A DNA stretch of 23,325 nucleotides from an uncultured Clostridium sp. Lineage in GTDB: Bacteria; Bacillota; Clostridia; Lachnospirales; Lachnospiraceae. Below the pieces are notes generated by a model. The model had not been told where the DNA came from. It saw only the letters and a program-made list of their open reading frames with translations, and made no database searches. Both the position numbers and the translations under genes were made by a program. The DNA is taken from NCBI RefSeq assembly GCF_900547735.1, contig NZ_URHZ01000083.1, positions 1-23,325 of the forward strand, given 5' to 3'. Below, one piece after another: positions 13,975 through 20,879 of the stretch (the first letter of the stretch is position 1; each line of letters opens with the position of its first letter).

Positions 13975-14012
13975 GCAATGAAAAGTTCGCAGAACGTATT
14001 TTTTGTCATTGC
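13975..14012. repeat. GCAATGAAAA palindromic repeat, copy A
   Basis: GCAATG at the left pairs with CATTGC at the right around an imperfect inner stem. Its first 15-base arm CAATGAAAAGTTCGC is identical to that of copy B at 20660. It lies between the riboswitch terminator and dapA and has TTTT after the stem, so it might also act as a second stop signal. Confidence 0.7.
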
Positions 14013-14070
14013 TTTTGGGGATCCCGGATAAACCAGGAAGTCTGAATACAGATTGAAGGAGGATATCAGA

Positions 14071-14955
14071 ATGTCAATTTTCGAAGGTGCAGGAGTTGCG
14101 TTAGTAACGCCGTTTAAGGAGAGCGGGGAGATCAATTATTCCAAGCTCGAAGAACTGGTGGAGGAGCAGATAGCGGGTGGAACCGACAGTATTATTGTCT
14201 GCGGAACAACGGGAGAGGCGGCGACGCTGACCCATGATGAGCATATCAGGGAGATCAAATTTGTCTGTGACATAGTGAATAACCGGATTCCGGTAATCGC
14301 GGGCACAGGCTCCAACTGTACGGCCACATCGGTTTATCTTTCCAAATGTGCGGAAGAAGCGGGAGCGGACGGACTTCTTCTCGTATCTCCATACTATAAT
14401 AAGTCCACTCAGAAGGGCATCCGGATCCATTTCACCGATGTGGCGGAAGCGGTTAAGATCCCAATCCTCCTTTATAATATTCCGGGAAGAACGGGAGTGA
14501 ACATTAATCCCGAGACAATCGTGGATCTGTGTAAGAATGTTGAGAACATCGTCGGCGTAAAAGAGGCAAGCGGCAATTTCTCCGCCATTGCAAAGATTGC
14601 AAGCCTGTCGAACGGCTGGGTTGACATCTACTCAGGCAATGACGACCAGATCGTTCCCCTTCTCTCCCTGGGAGGCAAGGGCGTTATCTCCGTATTATCC
14701 AATGTGGCGCCACGTCAGGTCCATGACATGTGCGAGCTTTATTTCAAAGGGGAAGTGGAGAAGAGCTCCAGGATGCAGCTGGATGCAATCCCGCTGATCG
14801 AAGCGCTTTTCTGTGAAGTGAATCCGATTCCGGTAAAAGAAGCGATGAACATGATGGGCAAGGGAGTCGGCCCGTTCCGCAAGCCGCTCGTGGAGATGGA
14901 GCCGCAGAACAGAGAGAGACTGAGAAGAGAAATGGTAAATTACGGTCTTCTTTAA
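14071..14955 (+). CDS. dapA: 4-hydroxy-tetrahydrodipicolinate synthase DapA
   Basis: DapA condenses pyruvate with aspartate semialdehyde, the first step committed to diaminopimelate and lysine. The 294-aa TIM barrel shows GTTGEAATL (45-53), YYN (108-110), LLYNIPGRTG (133-142) with Tyr135 and Arg140, and the Schiff-base Lys164 in GVKEASGN. Length is typical (about 292). ATG 14071 has GAAGGAGG 8 bases upstream; an earlier in-frame ATG at 14053 would overlap that site. It is the first gene behind the lysine riboswitch, with dapB 24 bases downstream. In a spore former the pathway also feeds cell wall and dipicolinic acid. Confidence 0.97.
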   Translation: MSIFEGAGVALVTPFKESGEINYSKLEELVEEQIAGGTDSIIVCGTTGEAATLTHDEHIREIKFVCDIVNNRIPVIAGTGSNCTATSVYLSKCAEEAGADGLLLVSPYYNKSTQKGIRIHFTDVAEAVKIPILLYNIPGRTGVNINPETIVDLCKNVENIVGVKEASGNFSAIAKIASLSNGWVDIYSGNDDQIVPLLSLGGKGVISVLSNVAPRQVHDMCELYFKGEVEKSSRMQLDAIPLIEALFCEVNPIPVKEAMNMMGKGVGPFRKPLVEMEPQNRERLRREMVNYGLL

Positions 14956-14979
14956 ACGTTAAACCGGAGGTACATATAA

Positions 14980-15735
14980 ATGATAAGAGCGATTATGCAT
15001 GGCTGCAACGGAGCCATGGGACAGGTGATAGCAGGAATTGCCCAGAACGACGAAGAAATTACCATTGTAGCCGGTATCGATATTGCAGATAATAAGAACA
15101 ATTCATTTCCGGTCTTTCCGTCGCTTCGGGAGTGTACGGCGGAAGCCGACGTGGTGATTGATTTTTCAATTGCAAAAGCGGCTGACGCAATGCTCGACTG
15201 GTGTGCTGAGACGGGAATGCCTGTGGTAGTATGCACAACCGGCCTTTCCGATGAGCAGATTAAACGGGTGTCCGAGGTTTCCGAAAAGACGGCGGTTCTC
15301 CGTTCGGCCAACATGTCCCTGGGAGTGAACGTGCTTTTAAAACTGGTCAAAGAAGCGGCCCAGGTTCTGGCTGCGGCAGACTTTGACATGGAGATTGTGG
15401 AAAAACACCATAACCAGAAGGTGGACGCGCCGAGCGGCACGGCCATTGCCCTGGCGGACTCCATCAACGAGGCTATGGATCACGCATACCACTATAAGTA
15501 TGACAGATCCGCCGAGCGTGTGAAACGCGATAAGAAAGAGATTGGAATCCAGGCGGTCCGCGGCGGTTCTATCGTCGGCGAACACGATGTGATTTTCGCG
15601 GGCAGGGATGAAGTGGTGACATTCTCACATACGGCGTATTCAAAAGCGATCTTTGCCAAAGGGGCGGTCCAGGCTGCCAAATTCCTGGCCGGTAAAGAGC
15701 CGGGGCTTTATACAATGGCGGACGTAATAGGATAA
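14980..15735 (+). CDS. dapB: 4-hydroxy-tetrahydrodipicolinate reductase DapB
   Basis: DapB uses NAD(P)H to reduce the DapA product. The 251-aa protein begins with the Rossmann loop HGCNGAMG (7-14) and has the family signature EKHHNQKVDAPSGTA (141-155), with His143/His144 and Lys147 at the active site, plus GEHDVIFAG in the C-terminal part. ATG 14980 follows CCGGAGGT. It forms a two-gene operon with dapA and shares its lysine-riboswitch control. No terminator was identified between it and the lipoprotein gene, though a separate promoter-like sequence lies there. Confidence 0.96.
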   Translation: MIRAIMHGCNGAMGQVIAGIAQNDEEITIVAGIDIADNKNNSFPVFPSLRECTAEADVVIDFSIAKAADAMLDWCAETGMPVVVCTTGLSDEQIKRVSEVSEKTAVLRSANMSLGVNVLLKLVKEAAQVLAAADFDMEIVEKHHNQKVDAPSGTAIALADSINEAMDHAYHYKYDRSAERVKRDKKEIGIQAVRGGSIVGEHDVIFAGRDEVVTFSHTAYSKAIFAKGAVQAAKFLAGKEPGLYTMADVIG

Positions 15736-15762
15736 CGCCGCGGAAATGTCCAATTTTTACCA

Positions 15763-15792
15763 AAATAAAACCTTTCTTCACTGTACATACTA
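15763..15792 (+). promoter_or_regulatory. Candidate sigma-G-like promoter of the lipoprotein gene
   Basis: AAATA (15763-15767), 18 bases and CATACTA (15786-15792) resemble the sigma-G pattern; the -10 is identical to that of the spoVA promoter at 197-203. The first -35 base (A instead of G) departs from consensus. No good sigma-A pair was seen here. Confidence 0.4.
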
Positions 15793-15815
15793 TGTGGTAG
15801 AAAGGAGATATTATT

Positions 15816-16136
15816 ATGAAAAAATCTAGACAGATCGTTTTAGGCATTATGTTAATTTTTGTCATGGCTTTAGCATCAGGATGCGGTGACGGACGTAATA
15901 ATACGAAGGCCACAGAATCCACAAGACAGTCCCAGTCTGCCATCAGCGCTGAAAGCACGGAAGGCGGAACCGCAAACGGACCAACCAACGGAACTGACGC
16001 AAGGGAGAGCACCGGTGTGCTCGACGGACTTGCGGACGACATCAAAGACGGTGCAGAGGACATAAAGAACGGAGTGGAGCATGCAGTTGACGACGGCACG
16101 GTTTCCTCCACAATGGAAAGTTCAGTGGGTCATTAA
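15816..16136 (+). CDS. Small predicted lipoprotein, unknown
   Basis: The 106-aa product has a lipoprotein signal peptide: MKKSRQ, a hydrophobic core and the lipobox ALASGC with Cys23 as the modified residue. The mature part is Thr/Ser/Asn/Gly-rich and low in complexity, then an acidic helix-like section (GLADDIKDGAEDIKNGVEHA, about 70-89) with a repeating DIKDG/DIKNG pattern. ATG 15816 has AAAGGAG 8 bases upstream. It is followed by a good terminator, so it is probably a single-gene unit. A sigma-G-like promoter hints at sporulation. I do not recognise a family, and low complexity makes any assignment unsafe. Confidence 0.78.
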   Translation: MKKSRQIVLGIMLIFVMALASGCGDGRNNTKATESTRQSQSAISAESTEGGTANGPTNGTDARESTGVLDGLADDIKDGAEDIKNGVEHAVDDGTVSSTMESSVGH

Positions 16137-16149
16137 AACGACCGAAAAA

Positions 16150-16208
16150 AGAACAGGCAGTCTGGTCATGAAAGGTTTAACCTTCAGACCGGGCTGTTTT
16201 TCTTTTTT
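16150..16208 (+). terminator. Terminator after the lipoprotein gene
   Basis: AACAGGCAGTCTG (16152-16164) pairs with CAGACCGGGCTGTT (16185-16198) with small mismatches, followed by a run of T residues. Confidence 0.85.
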
Positions 16209-16265
16209 CTCAGGCATATGCAGGCCGCCGCGTGTTTCAAATGTGTAAAAGAAGTTTTGCCCCAA

Positions 16266-16278
16266 AATGATTATCATT
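16266..16278. promoter_or_regulatory. Fur-like palindrome
   Basis: AATGATTATCATT is a perfect 6-1-6 palindrome and equals the centre of the classical Fur box except for the middle base; over 19 positions it matches the box at 14. Its right end overlaps the -35 of the next promoter. A Fur-family or other metal regulator is a reasonable guess. Confidence 0.5.
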
Positions 16279-16305
16279 GTTAAACGGACGGTTTGATGAT
16301 AGAAT
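16277..16305 (+). promoter_or_regulatory. Sigma-A promoter of the EAL gene
   Basis: TTGTTA (16277-16282), 17 bases and TAGAAT (16300-16305), with a TGA extension, precede the gene by about 110 bases. The leader between shows no clear conserved element. Confidence 0.65.
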
Positions 16306-16413
16306 GAAGAAAGAGTATTGTAACGGTTCAGAAGGCAGCATTTTGCGCGGCGGTGTCCGGGGAGGTACCGACAGTTACAGAGTATTCATTATTCAGGACA
16401 GAGGATAAAGAGC

Positions 16414-17688
16414 ATGACAGTTATGAAAAATGAGCAGTGGATCAGGGAACGCTATGAAGAAATCTGCAGAACAGCCCCCGAAGAATATGCCCTGATCAGC
16501 CTTAAAATTAAACGGTTCCGTATTTTTAACCGTCTTTTCGGAAGAGAGGCGGGAGATGAACTGGCAGAGAGGGTATATCATTCTCTTCAGGGGTGGGTGA
16601 AGGAAGGCGAGCATGCGGCCAGACTTGGTGTGGATTCCTTCTGCCTGCTTGTTAAAATGTCCAGGGATTACGACGATATCTTTCACTATATCATTGATTT
16701 AAATGCCTGGGTGCGTGATATGCCGGGGTCGGAGGAAAAGGGAAAAGTATATACGGGAATGGGAGTCTATCTGCTGTCAGAGGAGCCGGTGGATTTTTAT
16801 GTGGCCCTGTATAATGCGGATATATGCCGCGCCGAGTGCCCGGAGGTTCCCCTTCGGAACTCTCATTTTGAAATCTTTGGAATGACCTATTATGATAAGA
16901 ACCTGGAAAGCTATGATTTTGAACGGATGATCCGGCCGGCTATGGACAACGGTGACTTTAAGCTCTACCTGCAGCCCAAAGTAAATCTGAAGACGGGGGA
17001 AGTCTGTGAGGCAGAGGCTCTGGTGCGCTGGATTGATCCCGAACGCGGCATGATTCCGGTCAGTGATTTCCTGCCGGAACTGGATAAAAACGGGCTGATC
17101 AGTGAGCTGGATCTCTATCTGTTTGAGAAAGTTTGCAGGAATATCAACAAGTGGATTGAGCTTTACGGAAAGAAGATTAAAATTAGTGTAAACCTTTCAA
17201 GCAATATGTTTAACTACCGGTATTTTCTGGATCACTACAAACAGGTTTACGACAAGGTACCCTGCCCGAAAGAATGCATAGAGTTTGAACTTTTGGAAAG
17301 CATCGTCTTAAATCAGGTGGAGCGTGTAAGCCGGGTGGTAGAACAGATCAGGGAGTTTGGGTGCGGCTGTTCCCTGGATGACTTCGGAAGCGGCTTTTCC
17401 TCTTTCAGCGTTCTCACGAACGCGGAGCTGGACGCGCTGAAGATTGACCGTTCCCTGTTCCAGAATGAGACGGACCCAAGGGAGAAAATCCTGATACGCC
17501 ACATAGTGGAGGTGGCGAAGGAACTTAACATGAAGGTGGTTGCCGAGGGTGTTGAGACCAGGGGATATGTGGAATTTCTGAAGGAGCTGGACTGCGATTA
17601 CATACAGGGCTACGTGTTCTACAGACCGATGCCGGTGGAAGAATTCGAAGAAAAATTTGTGAAAAACGGTGAATGTGCAGAGGTCTAA
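16414..17688 (+). CDS. Degenerate GGDEF / intact EAL c-di-GMP phosphodiesterase
   Basis: The 424-aa protein has an N-terminal GGDEF-like domain (about 20-140) and a C-terminal EAL domain (about 168-415), with no membrane span or sensor domain. The GGDEF site reads RLGVDSF (70-76), so cyclase activity is unlikely; it may serve as a regulatory domain. The EAL domain keeps the metal and catalytic residues: Glu201 in EALVRW, Asn260, the Glu of FELLES, Asp322-Asp323 in DDFGSGFSS, Lys343 in LKIDRS, Glu378 in AEGVET and Gln398 in QGYVF. It should therefore hydrolyse cyclic di-GMP in the cytosol. ATG 16414 has an unclear ribosome-binding site; a second ATG lies three codons in. It stands alone, behind a Fur-like site. 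Confidence 0.92.
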   Translation: MTVMKNEQWIRERYEEICRTAPEEYALISLKIKRFRIFNRLFGREAGDELAERVYHSLQGWVKEGEHAARLGVDSFCLLVKMSRDYDDIFHYIIDLNAWVRDMPGSEEKGKVYTGMGVYLLSEEPVDFYVALYNADICRAECPEVPLRNSHFEIFGMTYYDKNLESYDFERMIRPAMDNGDFKLYLQPKVNLKTGEVCEAEALVRWIDPERGMIPVSDFLPELDKNGLISELDLYLFEKVCRNINKWIELYGKKIKISVNLSSNMFNYRYFLDHYKQVYDKVPCPKECIEFELLESIVLNQVERVSRVVEQIREFGCGCSLDDFGSGFSSFSVLTNAELDALKIDRSLFQNETDPREKILIRHIVEVAKELNMKVVAEGVETRGYVEFLKELDCDYIQGYVFYRPMPVEEFEEKFVKNGECAEV

Positions 17689-17712
17689 AACCCTGCACAT
17701 TTCTTCTTTACA
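17674..17712 (+). terminator. Terminator overlapping the EAL gene end
   Basis: GTGCAGAGG (17675-17683) pairs with CCCTGCAC (17691-17698) with one bulge, the loop holding the TAA stop codon, followed by a T-rich stretch. The stem is formed partly by coding sequence. Confidence 0.65.
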
Positions 17713-17735
17713 ATTGGGGGCAAATCCGCTATAGT
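17707..17735 (+). promoter_or_regulatory. Candidate sigma-A promoter of the basic membrane protein gene
   Basis: TTTACA (17707-17712), 17 bases and TATAGT (17730-17735) lie about 50 bases before the next start, immediately after the preceding terminator's T-rich tail. Confidence 0.55.
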
Positions 17736-17783
17736 TGAAAAGGAGACATAAGGAAACAGGGAGAGGCAGCAGCAAAGGAGACG

Positions 17784-18209
17784 ATGCAGTTGCCGGGACA
17801 TGGTAAGAGAGAAACAGGACAAACGTGCTGGGAGACGCGGCGAAGACGCGGCTCGCTGAGGAACGGCCGCATGGAACGGCGCCGTGAAGTGGACAGGAAG
17901 AAGAGGCGCAGGAGTCTCAGACGTTTTTTCAAAAGAGTCCGCCTCGGGAGAAACCGCAGAAAGAGAGCGGCGGGTCTGCTTGTGCTGTCTGCGGCCGTGA
18001 TTTATCTGATGATGATCGGAGCCTACAGGGATTTGTTCCTGACGGTAAAAGAGCTTCGGGAGACGGGCGCCGTTTTGGAACGCAGTGCGGAGACGGACGG
18101 TGTTATGGACGTATTCCGTATCTCCATCCGTTTAAAAAGCGGTGAGATTCTTTTCTATCGTGAGAGGACGGAGAAAAGCGGGGAAACGATTGATAATAAC
18201 CGCCCCTGA
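17784..18209 (+). CDS. Arginine-rich single-span membrane protein, unknown
   Basis: The 141-aa product has a very basic N-terminal 60 residues (many Arg/Lys, for example RRREVDRKKRRRSLRRFFKR), one membrane span at about 62-82 (AAGLLVLSAAVIYLMMIGAY), and a mostly polar C-terminal part. The charge predicts an N-inside orientation with about 60 residues outside. ATG 17784 has AAAGGAG only three bases away, an unusually short spacing; ATG 17871 is an alternative but has no site. The basic start could bind nucleic acid or lipid headgroups; this is only a guess. I do not recognise a family. Confidence 0.6.
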   Translation: MQLPGHGKRETGQTCWETRRRRGSLRNGRMERRREVDRKKRRRSLRRFFKRVRLGRNRRKRAAGLLVLSAAVIYLMMIGAYRDLFLTVKELRETGAVLERSAETDGVMDVFRISIRLKSGEILFYRERTEKSGETIDNNRP

Positions 18210-18241
18210 ATGCTTATTAATTATTTTAATAAAACACGCTA

Positions 18242-18270
18242 TTGATTTTACCCAGACAGTGTATTATAAT
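18242..18270 (+). promoter_or_regulatory. Sigma-A promoter of purC
   Basis: TTGATT (18242-18247), 17 bases and a perfect TATAAT (18265-18270) lie about 58 bases before the purC start. No purine riboswitch or PurR-box pair was recognised in the leader. Confidence 0.75.
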
Positions 18271-18327
18271 TTCTACTGAAAGAAAGCTCGTTTATATTAA
18301 TAACTTATAAATAAAAAGGACAGGTGG

Positions 18328-19050
18328 ATGCAGATGAAAAAAGTAGATTTGTTATACGAAGGAAAAGCAAAGAAAGTTTACACAACGGAAGATCCGGACA
18401 TCTTAATTGTAGATTATAAAGATGATGCAACCGCATTCAACGGACTCAAAAAGGGAACAATCGTAGGCAAAGGCGCAATCAACAACCGTATGACAAATCA
18501 TATTTTCAGGCTGCTTGAAGCCGAAGGCGTACCGACCCATTTAGTAGAAGAGCTGAGCGACAGAGAGACCGCTGTAAAGAAGGTTGAAATCGTACCGCTT
18601 GAGGTTATCATCAGAAACTTCTCCGCAGGCAGCTTTGCAAAGAAGATGGGTATGGAAGAGGGAATCGAATTCAAGTGCCCAACCCTGGAATTCAGCTACA
18701 AGAACGACGACTTAGGCGATCCGTTTATCAATAAATACTATGCACTGTCCCTTGAACTGGCTACAGAGGAAGAGATTGATGCCATTACAAAATATGCATT
18801 CAAGGTAAATGAAGTAATGCGCAGCTATTTCGGCAGTCTTGGAATCGAATTAATCGACTTCAAGATCGAATTCGGCCGTTACCATGGACAGATTATCCTG
18901 GCTGATGAGGTATCTCCTGATACATGCCGTCTCTGGGATAAAGAAACCCACGAAAAACTTGACAAAGACCGTTTCAGACGCGATATGGGCAATGTAGAGG
19001 ACGCATACAATGAAGTGTTCAGACGTCTTGGAATTGCCGACAGAAAGTAA
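18328..19050 (+). CDS. purC: SAICAR synthetase PurC
   Basis: PurC joins aspartate to CAIR using ATP in purine synthesis. The 240-aa protein shows LLYEGKAKKVY (9-19), VPLEVIIRNFSAGSF and LIDFKIEFGR, all family signatures, and is of usual length (about 235-240). Two nearby ATG codons (18328 and 18334) fit the site AAGGA/AGGTGG; 18328 is taken as the longer choice, 18334 is equally possible. Codon choice here is noticeably more A/T-ending than in bilQRS or spoVAD, as in a well-expressed gene. It is followed by its own terminator. Confidence 0.97.
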   Translation: MQMKKVDLLYEGKAKKVYTTEDPDILIVDYKDDATAFNGLKKGTIVGKGAINNRMTNHIFRLLEAEGVPTHLVEELSDRETAVKKVEIVPLEVIIRNFSAGSFAKKMGMEEGIEFKCPTLEFSYKNDDLGDPFINKYYALSLELATEEEIDAITKYAFKVNEVMRSYFGSLGIELIDFKIEFGRYHGQIILADEVSPDTCRLWDKETHEKLDKDRFRRDMGNVEDAYNEVFRRLGIADRK

Positions 19051-19063
19051 TATCCGCTGACGA

Positions 19064-19092
19064 TTGAGAAAACTTACGGCTTCCGCTATAAT
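19064..19092 (+). promoter_or_regulatory. purB promoter overlapping the purC terminator
   Basis: TTGAGA (19064-19069), 17 bases and a perfect TATAAT (19087-19092) lie before purB, with the -10 inside the loop of the terminator hairpin at 19077. A start about seven bases on would fall at the right arm of that hairpin. Confidence 0.65.
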
Positions 19093-19113
19093 GAATGGTG
19101 GAAGCCGGTTTTT
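19077..19113 (+). terminator. Terminator of purC
   Basis: CGGCTTCC (19077-19084) and GGAAGCCG (19100-19107) form a perfect 8-bp stem with a 15-base loop, followed by a T-run. The loop contains the TATAAT used as the presumed purB -10. Confidence 0.85.
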
Positions 19114-19148
19114 AACTTATTACAGAAAAAAGAAATCGAGGTAAAATC

Positions 19149-20579
19149 ATGTACGACAGATATGTTAGCCCCCTTTCAGAGCGTTATGCCAGTAAAGAAA
19201 TGCAGTATATTTTCTCACCGGAGAAAAAGTTCAGGACCTGGAGAAAACTCTGGATCGCACTTGCCGAGACGGAGAAGGAGCTGGGCCTTTCAATTACCCA
19301 GGAGCAGATCGACGAATTAAAAGCACATCAGGACGAGATTAATTTTGAGGTGGCAAAGGAGCGCGAGAAGCTGGTGCGCCACGATGTCATGTCCCATGTA
19401 TACGCATACGGCGTTCAGTGTCCCAAGGCAAAAGGCATTATCCATCTCGGAGCGACCTCCTGTTATGTGGGAGATAATACGGACATTATTATCATGGCCG
19501 AGGCTCTTTCTTTGGTACGGAAGAAGCTGATTAACGTACTTGATGAGATGGCAAAGTTTGCCGGGCGGTACAAGGCTCAGCCAACGCTTGCATTTACCCA
19601 TTTCCAGCCGGCCCAGCCGACGACGGTGGGCAAGAGAGCCACACTTTGGATGATGGAGCTGAAGCTGGATCTGGATGATCTCGATTACCTCATCCACTCC
19701 CTGCGCCTTTTAGGTTCCAAGGGAACGACGGGAACCCAGGCCAGCTTCCTGGAGCTGTTCGACGGCGACCATGCAAAGTGCAGAAAACTGGACCAGATGA
19801 TTGCGGAGAAGATGGGATTCGAGGGCTGCTATCCGGTATCGGGCCAGACCTATTCGAGAAAAATCGACAGCCGCGTGATGAGCGTCCTTGCCGGAATCGC
19901 ACAGAGCGCCCACAAATTCTCCAACGACATCCGCCTTCTTCAGCATCTGAAGGAAGTGGAAGAGCCTTTTGAGAAGAACCAGATTGGTTCCTCCGCGATG
20001 GCATACAAGAGAAACCCGATGAGAAGCGAGCGTATGGCGTCTCTGGCCAACTACGTGATGGCCGATATGATGAACCCGATGATGGTTGCCTCCACCCAGT
20101 GGTTCGAGAGAACACTGGACGACTCCGCCAATAAGCGCTTAAGCATTCCGGAGGGATTCCTGGCAATCGACGGAATCCTGGATCTCTATCTGAATGTGGT
20201 GGACGGACTTGTGGTATACCCGAAAGTAATCGAGAAACGCCTGATGTCCGAGCTTCCGTTCATGGCGACGGAGAACATCATGATGGATGCCGTAAAGGCA
20301 GGCGGGGACAGACAGGAGCTGCATGAGAAGATCCGCACGCTCTCCATGGAAGCAGGCCGTAACGTAAAGGAACAAGGCCTCGACAACAACCTTCTGGAAC
20401 TGATCGCGGCCGATCCTGCGTTCAACCTGACGATCGACGAACTGAAACAGGCCATGGATCCTTCCAGGTATACGGGCCGCGCCAAAGAGCAGGTGGAGGA
20501 ATTCCTTGAGGAAGTGATTCAGCCTGTGCTGGATGCCAATAAAGAAGAACTGGGCGTGAAAGCCGAGATTAACGTGTAA
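19149..20579 (+). CDS. purB: Adenylosuccinate lyase PurB
   Basis: PurB removes fumarate twice in purine synthesis: from SAICAR, the PurC product, and from adenylosuccinate, the PurA product. The 476-aa protein has HLGATSCYVGDNTD (about 99-112), FTHFQPAQPTTVGKRA and the fumarase/lyase signature GSSAMAYKRNPMRSER at about 280-295. Length suits the longer PurB type (about 475). ATG 19149 has GAGGT 7 bases upstream. It is transcribed separately from purC, to judge by the terminator and promoter between them. An 18-bp-period duplication sits over the stop codon. Confidence 0.97.
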   Translation: MYDRYVSPLSERYASKEMQYIFSPEKKFRTWRKLWIALAETEKELGLSITQEQIDELKAHQDEINFEVAKEREKLVRHDVMSHVYAYGVQCPKAKGIIHLGATSCYVGDNTDIIIMAEALSLVRKKLINVLDEMAKFAGRYKAQPTLAFTHFQPAQPTTVGKRATLWMMELKLDLDDLDYLIHSLRLLGSKGTTGTQASFLELFDGDHAKCRKLDQMIAEKMGFEGCYPVSGQTYSRKIDSRVMSVLAGIAQSAHKFSNDIRLLQHLKEVEEPFEKNQIGSSAMAYKRNPMRSERMASLANYVMADMMNPMMVASTQWFERTLDDSANKRLSIPEGFLAIDGILDLYLNVVDGLVVYPKVIEKRLMSELPFMATENIMMDAVKAGGDRQELHEKIRTLSMEAGRNVKEQGLDNNLLELIAADPAFNLTIDELKQAMDPSRYTGRAKEQVEEFLEEVIQPVLDANKEELGVKAEINV

Positions 20580-20591
20580 GCCGAGATTAAC
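20560..20591 (+). repeat. Tandem duplication across the purB stop codon
   Basis: AAGCCGAGATTAAC occurs at 20560-20573 and again at 20578-20591, a period of 18 bases (six codons). The TAA stop is formed at the junction, and the second copy stays in frame after it, so the duplication is fixed as 3' untranslated sequence. Confidence 0.85.
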
Positions 20592-20597
20592 TTTATA

Positions 20598-20651
20598 ATG
20601 AGATTCCCTTTACGCCCGCACTGGAAGTGCAGGGAGGGGAGTCTCATTTTT
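20598..20651 (+). terminator. Terminator of purB
   Basis: ATGAGATTCCC (20598-20608) pairs with GGGGAGTCTCAT (20635-20646, one bulge), with an inner GCACT/AGTGC hairpin, followed by TTTTTATT. Confidence 0.85.
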
Positions 20652-20659
20652 ATTGGTGG

Positions 20660-20692
20660 CAATGAAAAGTTCGCGAAGCGTGCTTTTCGTTG
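20660..20692. repeat. GCAATGAAAA palindromic repeat, copy B
   Basis: The 33-base unit folds end to end: 15-base arms around a GAA loop, with 12 Watson-Crick pairs, two G-T pairs and one mismatch. It is one of two side-by-side copies in the 300-base purB-lysR gap, which otherwise holds the purB terminator and the lysR promoter. Confidence 0.82.
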
Positions 20693-20700
20693 TTGAGCGG

Positions 20701-20734
20701 CAATGAAAATTACGCGAAGTGTGCTTTTTCGTTG
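20701..20734. repeat. GCAATGAAAA palindromic repeat, copy C
   Basis: It begins CAATGAAAA and ends TTTTTCGTTG around the same CGCGAAG core as copy B, eight bases after copy B ends. It differs mostly inside the arms while keeping most pairing. Confidence 0.8.
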
Positions 20735-20781
20735 CTGTCTGCCGGTGATGATTGCCGGACCGGACGCCGAAGAAACCACGA

Positions 20782-20810
20782 TTGACGAAAGGCTAAGAAT
20801 CGAATACACT
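20782..20810 (+). promoter_or_regulatory. Candidate sigma-A promoter of the lysR gene
   Basis: TTGACG (20782-20787), 17 bases and TACACT (20805-20810) lie about 70 bases before the lysR start. The leader holds the 11-mer AGACATACCGA twice (20842-20852 and 20856-20866), a possible regulator-binding site. Confidence 0.5.
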
Positions 20811-20879
20811 GTAATAGTCAAAAATAAAGGCGTATCGATAAAGACATACCGATAGAGACATACCGAAGGGAATCATGCC

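Noticed and set aside
18210..18327. Purine riboswitch before purC
   Set aside because: The leader is too short after the promoter and has none of the conserved purine-aptamer sequences.
20660..20734. CRISPR-like repeats
   Set aside because: Only two adjacent units eight bases apart, each a self-contained hairpin with no spacers of regular length and no cas genes.
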